The notes: generated by a model not told the origin, from the sequence alone. 64,000 nt of DNA from Rickettsiella endosymbiont of Dermanyssus gallinae (GCF_019285595.1 NZ_CP079094.1:682001-746000), one strand, 5' to 3'. Shown: positions 8,226 to 17,899, counted from the stretch's first letter. Numbers and translations are program-made.

Positions 8226-9127
8226 CAGCTTATTTCTGTTATATTTTCTTCTTCTTCTTCTTCTTCTTCTTCTTTCGTTTTGTTGGGGCTTAAAAACTCA
8301 TTTAAAATAATGCTATTAATTTTAGGGTTAATACATTTTGCATGCATCTTAATAAAATTTCTATCATGACTCAAAAAGTCGGTGCAATACGATGCTTCTA
8401 TTAATACAATGGCATCCGTAAATTTATTTTCAGATGGGGTGTCAGGATTTGTATTGGTTAAAAAATCCAAATATAACTGAGAGCGAAGTAAATTTGTAAG
8501 TGAAGGATAAGTTTCCATGTTATCGTAAAATTTAAATATTTCATTACCAGTTAAATTACATTCATTCCAGGGTGTATATCTAATTAATTTTCTAACAGAT
8601 TTTATTTTACCAATCGTAACTTTAAAATCCTTGAAAAAATCATTGAGACGAGAATTGAAACGAAACTGGAAATCACCTTTATATTTTTTATATTTTTCAC
8701 ATGGCTTTTGGTTCCAAAGGCTACAAGATTTTTTCACGAGATCCTGACGTTGTTTAATAAATTCTTCTATTTCTGGATCAATTTTTCCATTGATAAGGTT
8801 TTCTATCCTTTGAAGAATAGCAACTTCTCTTTCTTGATCTAAGAAGGGGTTAAAAGGTATATCATATCTTAACCTCTGAACTTCTAATTTATAATATTCA
8901 TCAGAGCGGTAGCTAAATTTGGGATTTATAGCTTTTAAAAAAGTAAATAAGGCAATTGCTTTTCTAGAACTATCAGTTGTAATGACCCTTGCAAGTTCAT
9001 ACATTACATAGGGACTTACAACAGGAATTTTATTCTTTAATAGTTTGATAAATAATTCTGGAGAGATACCACAACGTATTAATTGGTCAATGGCACAGGT
9101 ATCTAAGAAAATATATTTTGTACCCAT
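8225..9127 (-). CDS. PIN-like domain protein with polyglutamate tail
   Basis: PIN domains are metal-dependent RNases whose acidic residues coordinate Mg2+. The 300-aa product begins KYIFLDTCAIDQLI, with Asp9 in the first PIN strand, carries YELARVI near residue 46, and later has FTDAIVLIEASYCTDFLSHDRNF, the typical acidic cluster plus hDR motif. It is longer than ordinary VapC toxins (about 130 aa) because of a helical insert, and no antitoxin gene is adjacent. The C terminus is nine Glu codons in a row, from a GAA microsatellite. It might be a stand-alone nuclease carried as island cargo or a defence effector; function unproven. Confidence 0.6.
   Translation of the reverse strand: MGTKYIFLDTCAIDQLIRCGISPELFIKLLKNKIPVVSPYVMYELARVITTDSSRKAIALFTFLKAINPKFSYRSDEYYKLEVQRLRYDIPFNPFLDQEREVAILQRIENLINGKIDPEIEEFIKQRQDLVKKSCSLWNQKPCEKYKKYKGDFQFRFNSRLNDFFKDFKVTIGKIKSVRKLIRYTPWNECNLTGNEIFKFYDNMETYPSLTNLLRSQLYLDFLTNTNPDTPSENKFTDAIVLIEASYCTDFLSHDRNFIKMHAKCINPKINSIILNEFLSPNKTKEEEEEEEEENITEIS
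8246..8272 (-). repeat. In-frame trinucleotide microsatellite (GAA)9
   Basis: Nine perfect TTC units on the plus strand encode nine Glu residues near the C terminus of the PIN-like protein. Unit gain or loss would lengthen or shorten the tail without shifting frame. Confidence 0.9.
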
Positions 9128-9237
9128 GAAATAAATCCTTAGTATTAAACATAGATCATAAGCTTATAACAATAGAAATAGTTTTTATATGTTGTTTTTT
9201 CTTCTTCCTTCTCTTTCCTTCCTACTACTTCTACTTT

Positions 9238-9360
9238 GATTTATTGTTATGCCCGCCCAACAGCCAAGACCTCAGTTTTACAAGTATCGTAGAGACGATG
9301 GAAAAGTGAGGTCTTGGCTGGTTTTCACATCGTGAAATGGGCGGGCATCCTTTATAAATC
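9238..9360. repeat. Nested inverted-repeat structure of 123 bp
   Basis: Outer arms ATGCCCGCCCA (9249-9259) and TGGGCGGGCAT (9338-9348) enclose inner arms CAGCCAAGACCTCA (9261-9274) and TGAGGTCTTGGCTG (9307-9320), all perfect. GATTTAT and ATAAATC pair outside (9238-9244, 9354-9360). Two further small hairpins lie inside: ATCGT-AGAG-ACGAT (9286-9299) and TTTCAC-ATC-GTGAAA (9323-9337). The whole would fold as a branched stem. It is GC-rich within a very AT-rich gap. An origin of transfer, a MITE-like element or a structured RNA are all possible. Confidence 0.8.
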
Positions 9361-9687
9361 AAGCTTAGAAGCATTTGCAGTCTACTAAACTTCAAATAGC
9401 TAGCTCAATATAGTGGGTAATAGCTTACTTATTTTGTTGCAAATACATAAAAAACATCAATAATAGGTTTTCTTGTTCCTGGATATCGATAGTATTTTCT
9501 AAATAAATTATTTTTAATTTAAAAAGTGATTATTATAAAATTTATAAATTAATAATAAGTTAAACTGAATATTAGTTTAGCAAATGGTATATTAAGGACA
9601 ATTAATTTATCTATTTATAAAATATATTCAATTATCATACATTCTACGGAATTTTATTAGTAAATAAATACTTTACAGGAGATAGCA
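9361..9687. other. AT-rich intergenic region
   Basis: About 330 bases without a convincing gene on either strand. It holds the upstream region of the gene at 9688, whose ribosome site CAGGAG is at 9677-9682. No clear promoter could be picked out among the many A/T runs. Confidence 0.5.
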
Positions 9688-10353
9688 ATGCATGCAGTAG
9701 CAGTAGTAGGGGCAGGAATCACGGCGGCTGAAGTCATACATATACTATTTGAATATCTGCATCGTGTAATCTTATCTGAAGAGGCTCTCCACAAGGCTTA
9801 TGAAGGAGGGAGCTTTATTGTACATTTCGCCCAAAAGCAGTATCAAAAACGCCAAGATGAAAAAAATCCAAATCAAGAAATAGTGCGAAATGCAAAAACA
9901 CGCTACGATTTTAAGATTACTGGCAATGCTGACAAAGCTATTCTGAAAATTAAAAAAGAAGCTGAAGAGTATCTGACTAATCTAAATGATCGTGTTAGTG
10001 ATTTAGAAAAGGCACTAACAAGTTTTATAGAAATCGAGACAGCTTTAACAAATCTCGTTTCTGTATTGACCTCTGATGATTACCGCACGCTTTCCTCCTA
10101 TTTAGGAAGGGTTAGCGGTTACTTTCAAATCTTTGAAAACAATTTCACAAAATTTATTGATTCGCTTGTATTGCCACCTCGTCAAACGTTGTATATCGCC
10201 GATTTATTATGTGAGAAAGAGCCAAAAGCGCCAAGCGTAATCACTCGATATAATAACCGCTTAAAAAGCATTGAGGGTTGCATTGAACAACTGAAAAAAA
10301 AGAACAAGCAATTGCTGCCCAGGTTTATCAAAGCTTCAGTGCCATCTACTTGA
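9688..10353 (+). CDS. Unknown island protein with N-terminal hydrophobic helix and coiled coil
   Basis: The family was not recognised. The 221-aa product starts MHAVAVVGAGITAAEVI, a hydrophobic N-terminal helix, and then is helical, with a probable coiled coil around residues 90-130 (AILKIKKEAEEYLTNLNDRV) and a basic end (EQLKKKNKQLLPRF). The ATG has a good ribosome site (CAGGAG, about five bases). The stop TGA overlaps a TTG that opens the next reading frame, so the two could be coupled or once fused. It is the first of a plus-strand cargo block running to 14990. A secreted or membrane-associated effector is a guess only. Confidence 0.5.
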   Translation: MHAVAVVGAGITAAEVIHILFEYLHRVILSEEALHKAYEGGSFIVHFAQKQYQKRQDEKNPNQEIVRNAKTRYDFKITGNADKAILKIKKEAEEYLTNLNDRVSDLEKALTSFIEIETALTNLVSVLTSDDYRTLSSYLGRVSGYFQIFENNFTKFIDSLVLPPRQTLYIADLLCEKEPKAPSVITRYNNRLKSIEGCIEQLKKKNKQLLPRFIKASVPST

Positions 10354-11526
10354 GACCTGCAACAAACTCAAGCACTGTTAGCGTTTTCCGTAGAGTGCGG
10401 CCTAATGATCCATTACAGCAAATCATCCAACTGTGCATGAATTACCCTGATCAAATATCGCAAAGAATGCATGCGTTCCTGCCAAACAATCCAGTACTTG
10501 CCACTACCTGTACTGATATCCTCAAGCTATTCATAACCATTCAACAAGCCTACAAAGCAAAACTGACCAACCCATTTGAGACCAAACCAGATTGGGCTCC
10601 CCTACTAACTGAAGCTAAACAGAGAGTAGTCGGGCAGCGTATTTTTCTACATACGATGGATGTGCACGCTGCCAAAGAGGATGAAAAATTACTGATGGCT
10701 CATATTTCTTACCTAAAGCTATTTCCGAATACGAGATGGAACAAATTGAAGTCGATCAGCAGGCTCATAAGATGGCATGCAGTTTACGCAATTGGCAAAT
10801 CGAGAAGTGCATACAACTTATTCGGCTTCTCAGTACAATAATAGAAATAGTATGGTTACCGGATAAGGATTACGAGGAACAGCAATTGGAGGAACTGCGA
10901 CAACGACTGGAAGGACTACAACCGGAGGAGCAGCGACCAGTAGAACGGCAACTGGAGGAACTGCGACGGGAACTGAAGGATCGGCACTTGCTAATAGAGT
11001 GGCTCAGAACAAACGAAAGAAAACAGAGTTTGATCGAACTGTACAAAGAAATTTTAGTTTTACCCTGTTGTTTTAGCGAAGACAACATAAAATCAGCACT
11101 TGAAAAAGCTTATTGTCTGATGAGCTTATTCAAGAACATCGAGGCAGCCGCTGGGGCGCTATCTGGAAAAAAAATGATACCTTGATCCAGTTACCAAAAT
11201 CATTTACGACGAATGTTGGATCGAAGCATCGCACAGATGACCCAAGACAAAAATCTCTCCCCATCTCTCTTGAGATGTGGCAACTATCCAAAGATGTTGT
11301 TGCCGATCTTAAACGGTTACAAAAGGCGTTGGAGGGAAGTCAATCTCGTTATACAGAGATAATTAACGCCTTCCCCAGAAAACAAACAACAGCTTCCGAG
11401 GTACACGAAAATCAAGCACATCAAGCGAGCGTAGCACGTATCAAGCAAGCCCAAAGACGTATCTGTAATGAGATTTTCTTCTCCCTCTTCAACCATCAGC
11501 TTATTTCATTATTTGTATCAGACTAA
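10350..11526 (+). pseudogene. Frame-broken N-terminal part of an unknown cargo gene
   Basis: Three overlapping open frames follow one another: 10350-10841, 10736-11185 and 11113-11526, leading into a fourth at 11468. Each looks coding only over part of its length, and the sense shifts from frame to frame at about 10715-10735, 11110-11180 and 11470-11520. For example, HISYLK in the first frame continues sensibly as AISEYEMEQIEVDQQAHKMA in the second. This suggests one ancestral gene damaged by several indels. One segment (10860-10990) is an E/Q/L/R-rich repeat (QQLEELRQRLEGLQPEEQ), probably a coiled coil. The TTG start at 10350 is uncertain. Confidence 0.5.
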
Positions 11527-12643
11527 AACCATCAATAAAGCAGATAAAGAACAGCAAGTACCAACCCTAGATGATTTATCCTATGTGATTTATAGAGGAG
11601 TCGATCCGAATGGGGTTTGCGACTGGAAAGAAAATACTAAAACCTCTTCCCGATCCAAGCAACTCACGCATTATTTTTACCCGGATAAAAAAAAAGATGA
11701 CTCAAGAAAGAAAGCTTGGTTTTACGCTTGCACCGAATGTCAAATAGATAGGGTGCCTCTATTCTTTCATTTATTTACCGATCGCTTCTTAGTTTCAACA
11801 AACACGCCTAACCCAGCACCAACATCATCACTAGTCGCGATTAATAATAGTCTTTCCATACAAGCTATCGTCAAAGATTCCCAAAAAACGCTGTCTATCA
11901 TTACTAACAGTAAGGCATTGAGCAGTGTGCCACCGGAAATGGTGAAAACACTAGAGATTATTTTTACAGATTTGCTAGATTACTATTTGTCAGCTTTAGC
12001 GAGAATGGAGCCGGAGTATTACAACGAATTACCGTTTATAAAGCGGTGGGAGTGTTCATTTAAAAATGGAATTAGATCTAATCTTCAAGTTGCACAAGGG
12101 CAACCTGAAGTCAGACAAGAGCGACTGGACAGTGTGCGAATATATATTAGCGATTTATGCACTCTATTATCGGAAGAGGATGTAAAAGCCATTAACAAGG
12201 CTTTAGTCAATTTGGAAAAAAATTATGGGGACATGAGTAAGAAAGCCACACTTGGCCGTAGCAGTGTTTTGTATAAGATAATGGAAAGATTCATAGATGG
12301 CCCTCTTGTAGACATCAAAAAACTGAAGGAAAATGCTCCTGGGCTCGCCTCAGGCTCGGAACCCACTGCGCAACGAACAGAAACACCGGCAGCCACTGAC
12401 GAACACAGAGAGATAGCAGGGGAAAAAGCTCGAGGACAAAAGACAAACGTGCAAGAACAAACGACAGAAGCAGAGAAGAAACGGCTACACGACGCTTTAT
12501 TAGCTAAACAAGGACGACCAACTACATCACAAGCAACTGTAACAGCATCACCGGCGGCTTTCTTTTCGCCCCCAACTAAATCCCAAGCACCAAATACTGA
12601 GGCTGCTAATCTTAATTTACCAGGATGTAGCAATGCCTCCTAA
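11468..12643 (+). CDS. Unknown cargo protein, possibly the C-terminal remnant of a broken gene
   Basis: The longest intact frame of the damaged gene has 391 codons, but its first residues (MRFSSPSST) probably come from out-of-frame sequence; clear coding sense begins near KTINKADKEQQ. The middle is helical. The end is a low-complexity linker rich in T, A, E and K, followed by SPAAFFSPPTKSQA. Almost the same tail (SPATFFSLPTTSQA) ends the next gene. The stop overlaps the ATG of the next gene by 11 nt, suggesting coupled translation. No known domain was recognised. Confidence 0.45.
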   Translation: MRFSSPSSTISLFHYLYQTKTINKADKEQQVPTLDDLSYVIYRGVDPNGVCDWKENTKTSSRSKQLTHYFYPDKKKDDSRKKAWFYACTECQIDRVPLFFHLFTDRFLVSTNTPNPAPTSSLVAINNSLSIQAIVKDSQKTLSIITNSKALSSVPPEMVKTLEIIFTDLLDYYLSALARMEPEYYNELPFIKRWECSFKNGIRSNLQVAQGQPEVRQERLDSVRIYISDLCTLLSEEDVKAINKALVNLEKNYGDMSKKATLGRSSVLYKIMERFIDGPLVDIKKLKENAPGLASGSEPTAQRTETPAATDEHREIAGEKARGQKTNVQEQTTEAEKKRLHDALLAKQGRPTTSQATVTASPAAFFSPPTKSQAPNTEAANLNLPGCSNAS

Positions 12644-14990
12644 AACCAACACTCCCGGTACAGACTCTGCAAACCAGTTGTTGCAGCGCAACCCACTTCT
12701 CTACCGCTGGATAACAAATTGTTTTCCGATGTCTCAAATCAAGAGTCGCGTATGGGCATCCGATTGGCTCGAACCCTTGCAGATAGAACTGAAAAAGACA
12801 AGCTCAGTGACCATTAAATGGGGATATAAGCTACTCACTGAAGAATTCAACAGCCTGCTGGGACAGCAACACCTAACTGACGAGAATATACAAAATGATT
12901 GGACGTCTGCTTTATTATTAAAGCTACTTGTGATGTATGTCTATAGAGAAAACGCTACAGAATGCTATCGTGATCAATTAGTTGAACTCCCCGCAATGTC
13001 ATGGACAAAGCATGCTGACCAGGTGATAGCGACGGTACCTAAAGCGGCCTACTTACATCAGTTGCACCAATTAGTCTATAAAGCCATCTATAAAAAACCC
13101 ATCGACCGCACAGTCGATCGTGCTTTACTTAGAATCCAGAAGCATGCATTGAATTTTTACTCTAAACAATTTTTGGATGAGCTGGGTAATACGGCCCAAG
13201 ACCATCTGCGTTCCGATGAAGAAGATAGTGCCTATAATCACTATACTAAAATGGTTGGTGTACTACATGTTTACATTGGTGAAATAGATGATTCATCACT
13301 AAAAGAAAAAGAAACAGCACATTTATCAAAGCTTTTACTGGAACAATTAACGCAACTTATAGAAAAAACCAGCACACTGGATTTATCGCCTTCCTGGATA
13401 GAACGCTTGAAGCAGTGGGTACAAGAATGTATTAGTCAATTGACGTCGTTATATACAACGACACCCAGCGCTGCAAAAACTTCCTATTTACAATTACTCA
13501 CTATCAGTGAGCGATTGCGAAAATCCACTAAAAAAGCCGCTCGAAACAAAAAACTCCAATCGCCCGAGTTGATACGAGAAGGTTGTTGGTTATATTTTTC
13601 ATTGCATGAGCAACTCATTACCCAATGGGTGGATAAGGAGAAACATGCTTCAGAATATCAATCAACAGCACTGGCCTTATTTAAAAGTTTTATGAGTACG
13701 TTTGATTGGCCAAATACGTTTGAAAAAGGGATTTTAGGCGAGAATCCTCTAAAATCTTCTGGTTGGCTCATTAAGTTTAAAGAAAAAATTTTACGCCATA
13801 GTGCCAGACAAGGCATACCGCTTGAGGATTGGGAATCCTTACTGGATCCCGCCTTAAATAAACTGTGTGCTGATTTCTTTATGAGGGATTGGTTTGAGTA
13901 TCATGGTTATCCCCATAAGGGATCCTTTCAACAGTGGCTACTTTCTCGACAGGAACCTCGTCTCATGGCCAAGATCAAGGAGTATGCAAGCAAAGAAGAA
14001 TGGGCTTTCCAAAAAAAGGAAATTCCTTTTTTTGACAAAAGAAACCTTTATCGTTTGGTGCAAGAGATTCATAAAGATTTTTGCACTGATTTAAATCAGG
14101 TCACGCAAATGATTCTAAGTGTTTGGTTTCAAGAAATTGGACTCATTATTCCTCAGGCTGATTTAGCCAATAGTCTATTAAAACCAGGACGTTGGTTATA
14201 TCAAAAAAACCAAGAACCAGTAATATGGACAGAAGATTCTATTCCTAAGCTTGCCCTTCTCATGCTGCAAGCGGTCGAACGTTTAGGCGCTGGCTTCTAT
14301 TTCTTTCCACCGTTCCAAAAACGTTGGTTTGCTTTTCAAGAAGTGTTGACCGCACATTCAGGTAATGCCGTAGAATTTGTACATCAATACGATGCAAAAA
14401 TTGCCGGGATCATTAAAGAATTATTATTGATGTTTCATTTGGATAAAAAATCTGAAGTTCACAGGAATGATGCGCTATTAAAAGAGCAATCGCAGTACTA
14501 TCTTGGACAGATCAAGTCTGTAAAAAATGACTTGCAAAAATTCAGAGAGCGAAATCCCAATGAATTAAAAAATTCCGATGCTGAACGAGCAGCAGATTCC
14601 TTATTAATGCACCTGAAAAATGTTGTGCTTGATTGCATGCATTATCATGTCAACAGCATGCAATGGAGTGTTTATATGTTCTCTCTCTCGCCTGATGAAC
14701 TACAAGCGTATAGCGAAGAAACCCGTCAACACATCAATGAACGCAAGCAGATGGATGCTACTACAGCCCAAACACGCAAAAATACAAAAGAAGCAGAAGC
14801 TCGAATAAAAAAGAATCAAGTGGAGATAGAACATCTAAAAGCTTTATTAGCTGAGCCAGAACAAAATACTCCAGCGCCAGTAGTAACCGTAGCAGAATCA
14901 CCGGCGACTTTCTTTTCGCTTCCAACTACATCTCAAGCATCGACTGATGTTAAAAATCTCGTCATAGCAAAATATCCTTTGGGTTCCTAA
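12633..14990 (+). CDS. Large unknown cargo protein with a tail shared with its neighbour
   Basis: The 785-aa product is soluble, Trp-, Leu- and Gln-rich and mostly helical, with no recognised domain. A coiled coil lies near residues 700-745 (ARIKKNQVEIEHLKALL), followed by a Pro/Thr-rich linker and the tail SPATFFSLPTTSQA, which repeats the end of the upstream gene. Such a tail could be a secretion signal or mark a recent duplication; this is inference. The ATG lies within the last codons of the upstream frame. Size, lack of homologs and island position fit a secreted effector. Confidence 0.55.
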   Translation: MPPKTNTPGTDSANQLLQRNPLLYRWITNCFPMSQIKSRVWASDWLEPLQIELKKTSSVTIKWGYKLLTEEFNSLLGQQHLTDENIQNDWTSALLLKLLVMYVYRENATECYRDQLVELPAMSWTKHADQVIATVPKAAYLHQLHQLVYKAIYKKPIDRTVDRALLRIQKHALNFYSKQFLDELGNTAQDHLRSDEEDSAYNHYTKMVGVLHVYIGEIDDSSLKEKETAHLSKLLLEQLTQLIEKTSTLDLSPSWIERLKQWVQECISQLTSLYTTTPSAAKTSYLQLLTISERLRKSTKKAARNKKLQSPELIREGCWLYFSLHEQLITQWVDKEKHASEYQSTALALFKSFMSTFDWPNTFEKGILGENPLKSSGWLIKFKEKILRHSARQGIPLEDWESLLDPALNKLCADFFMRDWFEYHGYPHKGSFQQWLLSRQEPRLMAKIKEYASKEEWAFQKKEIPFFDKRNLYRLVQEIHKDFCTDLNQVTQMILSVWFQEIGLIIPQADLANSLLKPGRWLYQKNQEPVIWTEDSIPKLALLMLQAVERLGAGFYFFPPFQKRWFAFQEVLTAHSGNAVEFVHQYDAKIAGIIKELLLMFHLDKKSEVHRNDALLKEQSQYYLGQIKSVKNDLQKFRERNPNELKNSDAERAADSLLMHLKNVVLDCMHYHVNSMQWSVYMFSLSPDELQAYSEETRQHINERKQMDATTAQTRKNTKEAEARIKKNQVEIEHLKALLAEPEQNTPAPVVTVAESPATFFSLPTTSQASTDVKNLVIAKYPLGS

Positions 14991-15067
14991 CGCTGATATG
15001 CTATTCACCAAATGAAACATGGAAAACATGATTTCTAACAGCCGTAACAGATTACATTGTATTAAAA

Positions 15068-17899
15068 TTAGGAAACCCCTCGGCTTGGACAAGTAAATTC
15101 CATTTTCTCTATCATATTACTCAACGTATCAATGTGTTTTGCTGAATCTGTCTTAAAAAATAGAAAGTTACCTGTACATGCTTTATTAAGTAGTTGCCCT
15201 ATGCCTAATGTGGCAATTAATATCAATAAATTGCCTAAAACCTGTTTATAGCCACGATGTTTATCTAATTCAGGTCGTTGTTGGTTAATGATATCGAATG
15301 ATTTTTCCTTATAAGTTTTATAGTCGATTTTTTTCTCTAAGAAATAGTCACGATTTAAATCGCGTAATATAAGAACTATATTAGTTGCTTTGCAATAAGC
15401 TAGGATGTGGTCATAAGCACGTAAACTTTTAGCTTTATTTTCAAGCTTAGCTAGTTGCATCTCAATTTGGGTATAGATTAATTTTTCTGGATTTATAACA
15501 TCTTCTTTCTGAGATTCTGCACCATCAGCTTTGTGCTTACTAAGGTAGCCCTTTTGTATTTGCTCTTGAAATGTGTTTAAGTCTTTTAATTCCTCATATT
15601 TACCCGCTTCAATGAGCGCGGTAAAATCGGGATCGGCTCTATTTCGATAGAGGCGGCCAAATTCATCAAACATACGCGTAGCGATATTATTTCTAATATG
15701 CTCCCAAATTACTTCTACGCCATCTTTTTTTACTTGTGTTATTAAGTGTGTGAATGAGGATAGTGCTTCAGCCGTATTAAGATTAGCAAAGGTTGTTAAA
15801 TACCTCATGGCTTCTTCACGAACAACGATAGGTAATTTAAATGAAGCAGTTTCTCTTGTAATAAATAGAACTCGACATTCAGGATGAATACCAACTAATT
15901 TCTCAATGAACTTATTAAATGCCCCTGCTGAACAAGTATATTGGTCTTCTTGACCGCCTAGATCAATGCCTGATTTTGATAAGTTATATTCTCGTTGTAT
16001 TTCATATAGCGCTTCGACAAATTGAGTTTCCGCATCTTCAAGACTACTGGTTCGGTTTTCGTCATCATGTATTGCTAAATATACCAATGCTAATAACTGT
16101 TTTATTGAGATTTGAGATTTAGGATCCGTAAAAGTGTAATCGGGCGCTACGATCCTTAAAAAACCTCGTTTAGCTGCTGTATTTTTTTCAGAGTCATCTG
16201 GTAAATTATTGATATAGGTTTGTGCTTTTCCGATAGTACTTTCTAAGCAAGCACCATTAATTCTTGATTTATAAAGATTAGCTAATCGAGTCGCAGATTC
16301 AGAAACAGATTGATGAACACTAGTGGTATGAGTACTTTGTGTGTTGTTAATATTGGGTGCAGCAAAGGCAACAACGTCAGCATAATGACGAGCAGGATCG
16401 GTGCCTATAATGTTTTCAATAGCGATCTGGCCATTTATTATTCTTTGTCGCATATGGGGATCCAGTAATGCAGTCATTGCATTTTTGCGTTCATTTGATG
16501 GGATTTGTAGATATCGCTCGAGCGAAATAACACCGTCAGCAATAGCTTGTCGCACATCGGGATCTTGTAATGCAATCATTGCTCTTTGGTGTTCATACCA
16601 TGGGATTTGTAGATATCGCGCGAGTGTAATAACACCGTCAGCAATAGCTTGTTGTACACCGGGATCTTGTAGTGCAAAAATTACATTTTGGCGTTCATCG
16701 CATCTGGGTTGTAGATATTGTTCAAGTGTAATAATACCGTCAGCAAAAGCTTGCCGCATATAGGGAACATTTAATGCAATCATTACATTTTGGCGTTTAT
16801 ACCCATGCCGTGGAATTTGTAGATATTGCTCGATTGTAATAGCACCGTCAGCAATAGCTTGCCGCCCATTGGGCGAAAAAAGATATTCTATGCTCTCGCG
16901 TTCATTTGATGGGATTTGTAGATATCGCTCAAGTGTAATAATACCGTCAGCAACTGCCTGTCGCCCATTGGGTGAAAAGAGATATTTCATGCTCTCGCGC
17001 TCATTTGATGGGATTTGTAGATATCGCTCAAGTGTAATAATACCGTCAGCAACTGCCTGTCGCCCATCAGATGAAGAAAGATACCCCATGTTTTTGCGTT
17101 CATTTGATGGGATTTGTAGATATCGCTCGAGTGTAATAACACCATCAACAATAGCTTGTCGCCCATCAGCTGAAAAAAGATATTCTATGTTCTTGCGTTC
17201 ATCTGATGGGATTTGTAGATATCGCTTGAGTGTAATAATGCCATCAGCAAGTGCTTGTCGCCCATCGGGTGAAAAAAGATATGCCATGCTATAGCGTTCA
17301 TCTGATGGGATTTGTAGATATCGCTCGAATGTAATAATGCCGTCAGCAACTGCTTGTTGCACATTGGGTGAAAAAAGATATTTCATGCTATAACGATTCG
17401 GGATTTGTATGTATTGCTCGAATGTGATAATCCCATTGGCAATAGCTTGTCGCATATAGCTAAAACAGTAGTCTTGTAATTCAGTTATTACATTTTTTCG
17501 TTCATTCCATGGGATTTGTAGGTATTGCTCGAGTGTGATAACACCGTCAGCAATAGCTTGTCGTCCATCGGGTGAGAAAAGATATTGCATGCTCTTGCGT
17601 TGATCCCAGAAGTCCAATGGGGTTTGTAGATATTGCTCGAGTGTAATAACACCGTCAGCAACCGCTTGCCGCCCATCGGGTGAAAAAAGATATTGCATGC
17701 TTTTGCGTTCATCTAATGGGATTTGTAGGTATTGCTCAAGTGTAATAACACCTTCAGCAATAGCTTGTCGTCCATCGGGTGAGAAAAGATATTGCATGCT
17801 CTCGCGTTTATATGATGGGATTTGTAGATATTGATCGAGCGTAATAACACCTGAAGAAAGACAGACTAATGTTTGATATATTCTAGACATAGTAAGCAT
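15068..17899 (-). CDS. Large tandem-repeat protein, candidate T4SS effector
   Basis: The 943-aa product has three parts. Residues 17-489 are fourteen tandem repeats of about 33 aa with a consensus like DGRQAIADGVITLEQYLQIP followed by xxERKSMxYLFSP. Residues 490-840 are a unique region with conserved-looking stretches (GIDLGGQEDQYTCSAGAFNK; TASFKLPIVVREEAMRYL). Near residues 890-910 there is a hydrophobic segment (LLILIATLGIGQLL), then a short tail. Helical repeats plus unique domain is a common layout for effectors of Legionella, Coxiella and relatives, but I do not recognise this family. It is convergent with the cargo gene ending at 14990. No good ribosome site precedes either possible start (17899 or 17890). 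Confidence 0.6.
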   Translation of the reverse strand: MLTMSRIYQTLVCLSSGVITLDQYLQIPSYKRESMQYLFSPDGRQAIAEGVITLEQYLQIPLDERKSMQYLFSPDGRQAVADGVITLEQYLQTPLDFWDQRKSMQYLFSPDGRQAIADGVITLEQYLQIPWNERKNVITELQDYCFSYMRQAIANGIITFEQYIQIPNRYSMKYLFSPNVQQAVADGIITFERYLQIPSDERYSMAYLFSPDGRQALADGIITLKRYLQIPSDERKNIEYLFSADGRQAIVDGVITLERYLQIPSNERKNMGYLSSSDGRQAVADGIITLERYLQIPSNERESMKYLFSPNGRQAVADGIITLERYLQIPSNERESIEYLFSPNGRQAIADGAITIEQYLQIPRHGYKRQNVMIALNVPYMRQAFADGIITLEQYLQPRCDERQNVIFALQDPGVQQAIADGVITLARYLQIPWYEHQRAMIALQDPDVRQAIADGVISLERYLQIPSNERKNAMTALLDPHMRQRIINGQIAIENIIGTDPARHYADVVAFAAPNINNTQSTHTTSVHQSVSESATRLANLYKSRINGACLESTIGKAQTYINNLPDDSEKNTAAKRGFLRIVAPDYTFTDPKSQISIKQLLALVYLAIHDDENRTSSLEDAETQFVEALYEIQREYNLSKSGIDLGGQEDQYTCSAGAFNKFIEKLVGIHPECRVLFITRETASFKLPIVVREEAMRYLTTFANLNTAEALSSFTHLITQVKKDGVEVIWEHIRNNIATRMFDEFGRLYRNRADPDFTALIEAGKYEELKDLNTFQEQIQKGYLSKHKADGAESQKEDVINPEKLIYTQIEMQLAKLENKAKSLRAYDHILAYCKATNIVLILRDLNRDYFLEKKIDYKTYKEKSFDIINQQRPELDKHRGYKQVLGNLLILIATLGIGQLLNKACTGNFLFFKTDSAKHIDTLSNMIEKMEFTCPSRGVS
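16433..17851 (-). repeat. Fourteen tandem ~99-bp repeats inside the 943-aa protein gene
   Basis: Units run from 31 to 37 codons, most exactly 33. Units 6 to 10 are all exactly 33 codons and are the most alike; units 4, 5 and 11-14 have drifted or changed length. A fifteenth partial unit (GQIAIENIIG) follows. Recombination between units could change repeat number in frame. Confidence 0.9.

Noticed and set aside
9192-9236. CRISPR-like or tandem repeat in the polypyrimidine run
   Set aside because: Only irregular CTT/CCT words; no spacer-repeat pattern was found here or elsewhere in the window.
10870-11088. Ser/Arg/Cys-rich minus-strand frame
   Set aside because: It is the complement of the E/Q/L/R-rich repeat on the plus strand and has no independent signs of coding.
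16401-17294. Open frames on the plus strand opposite the repeat protein
   Set aside because: They are periodic only because the real minus-strand repeats are periodic.
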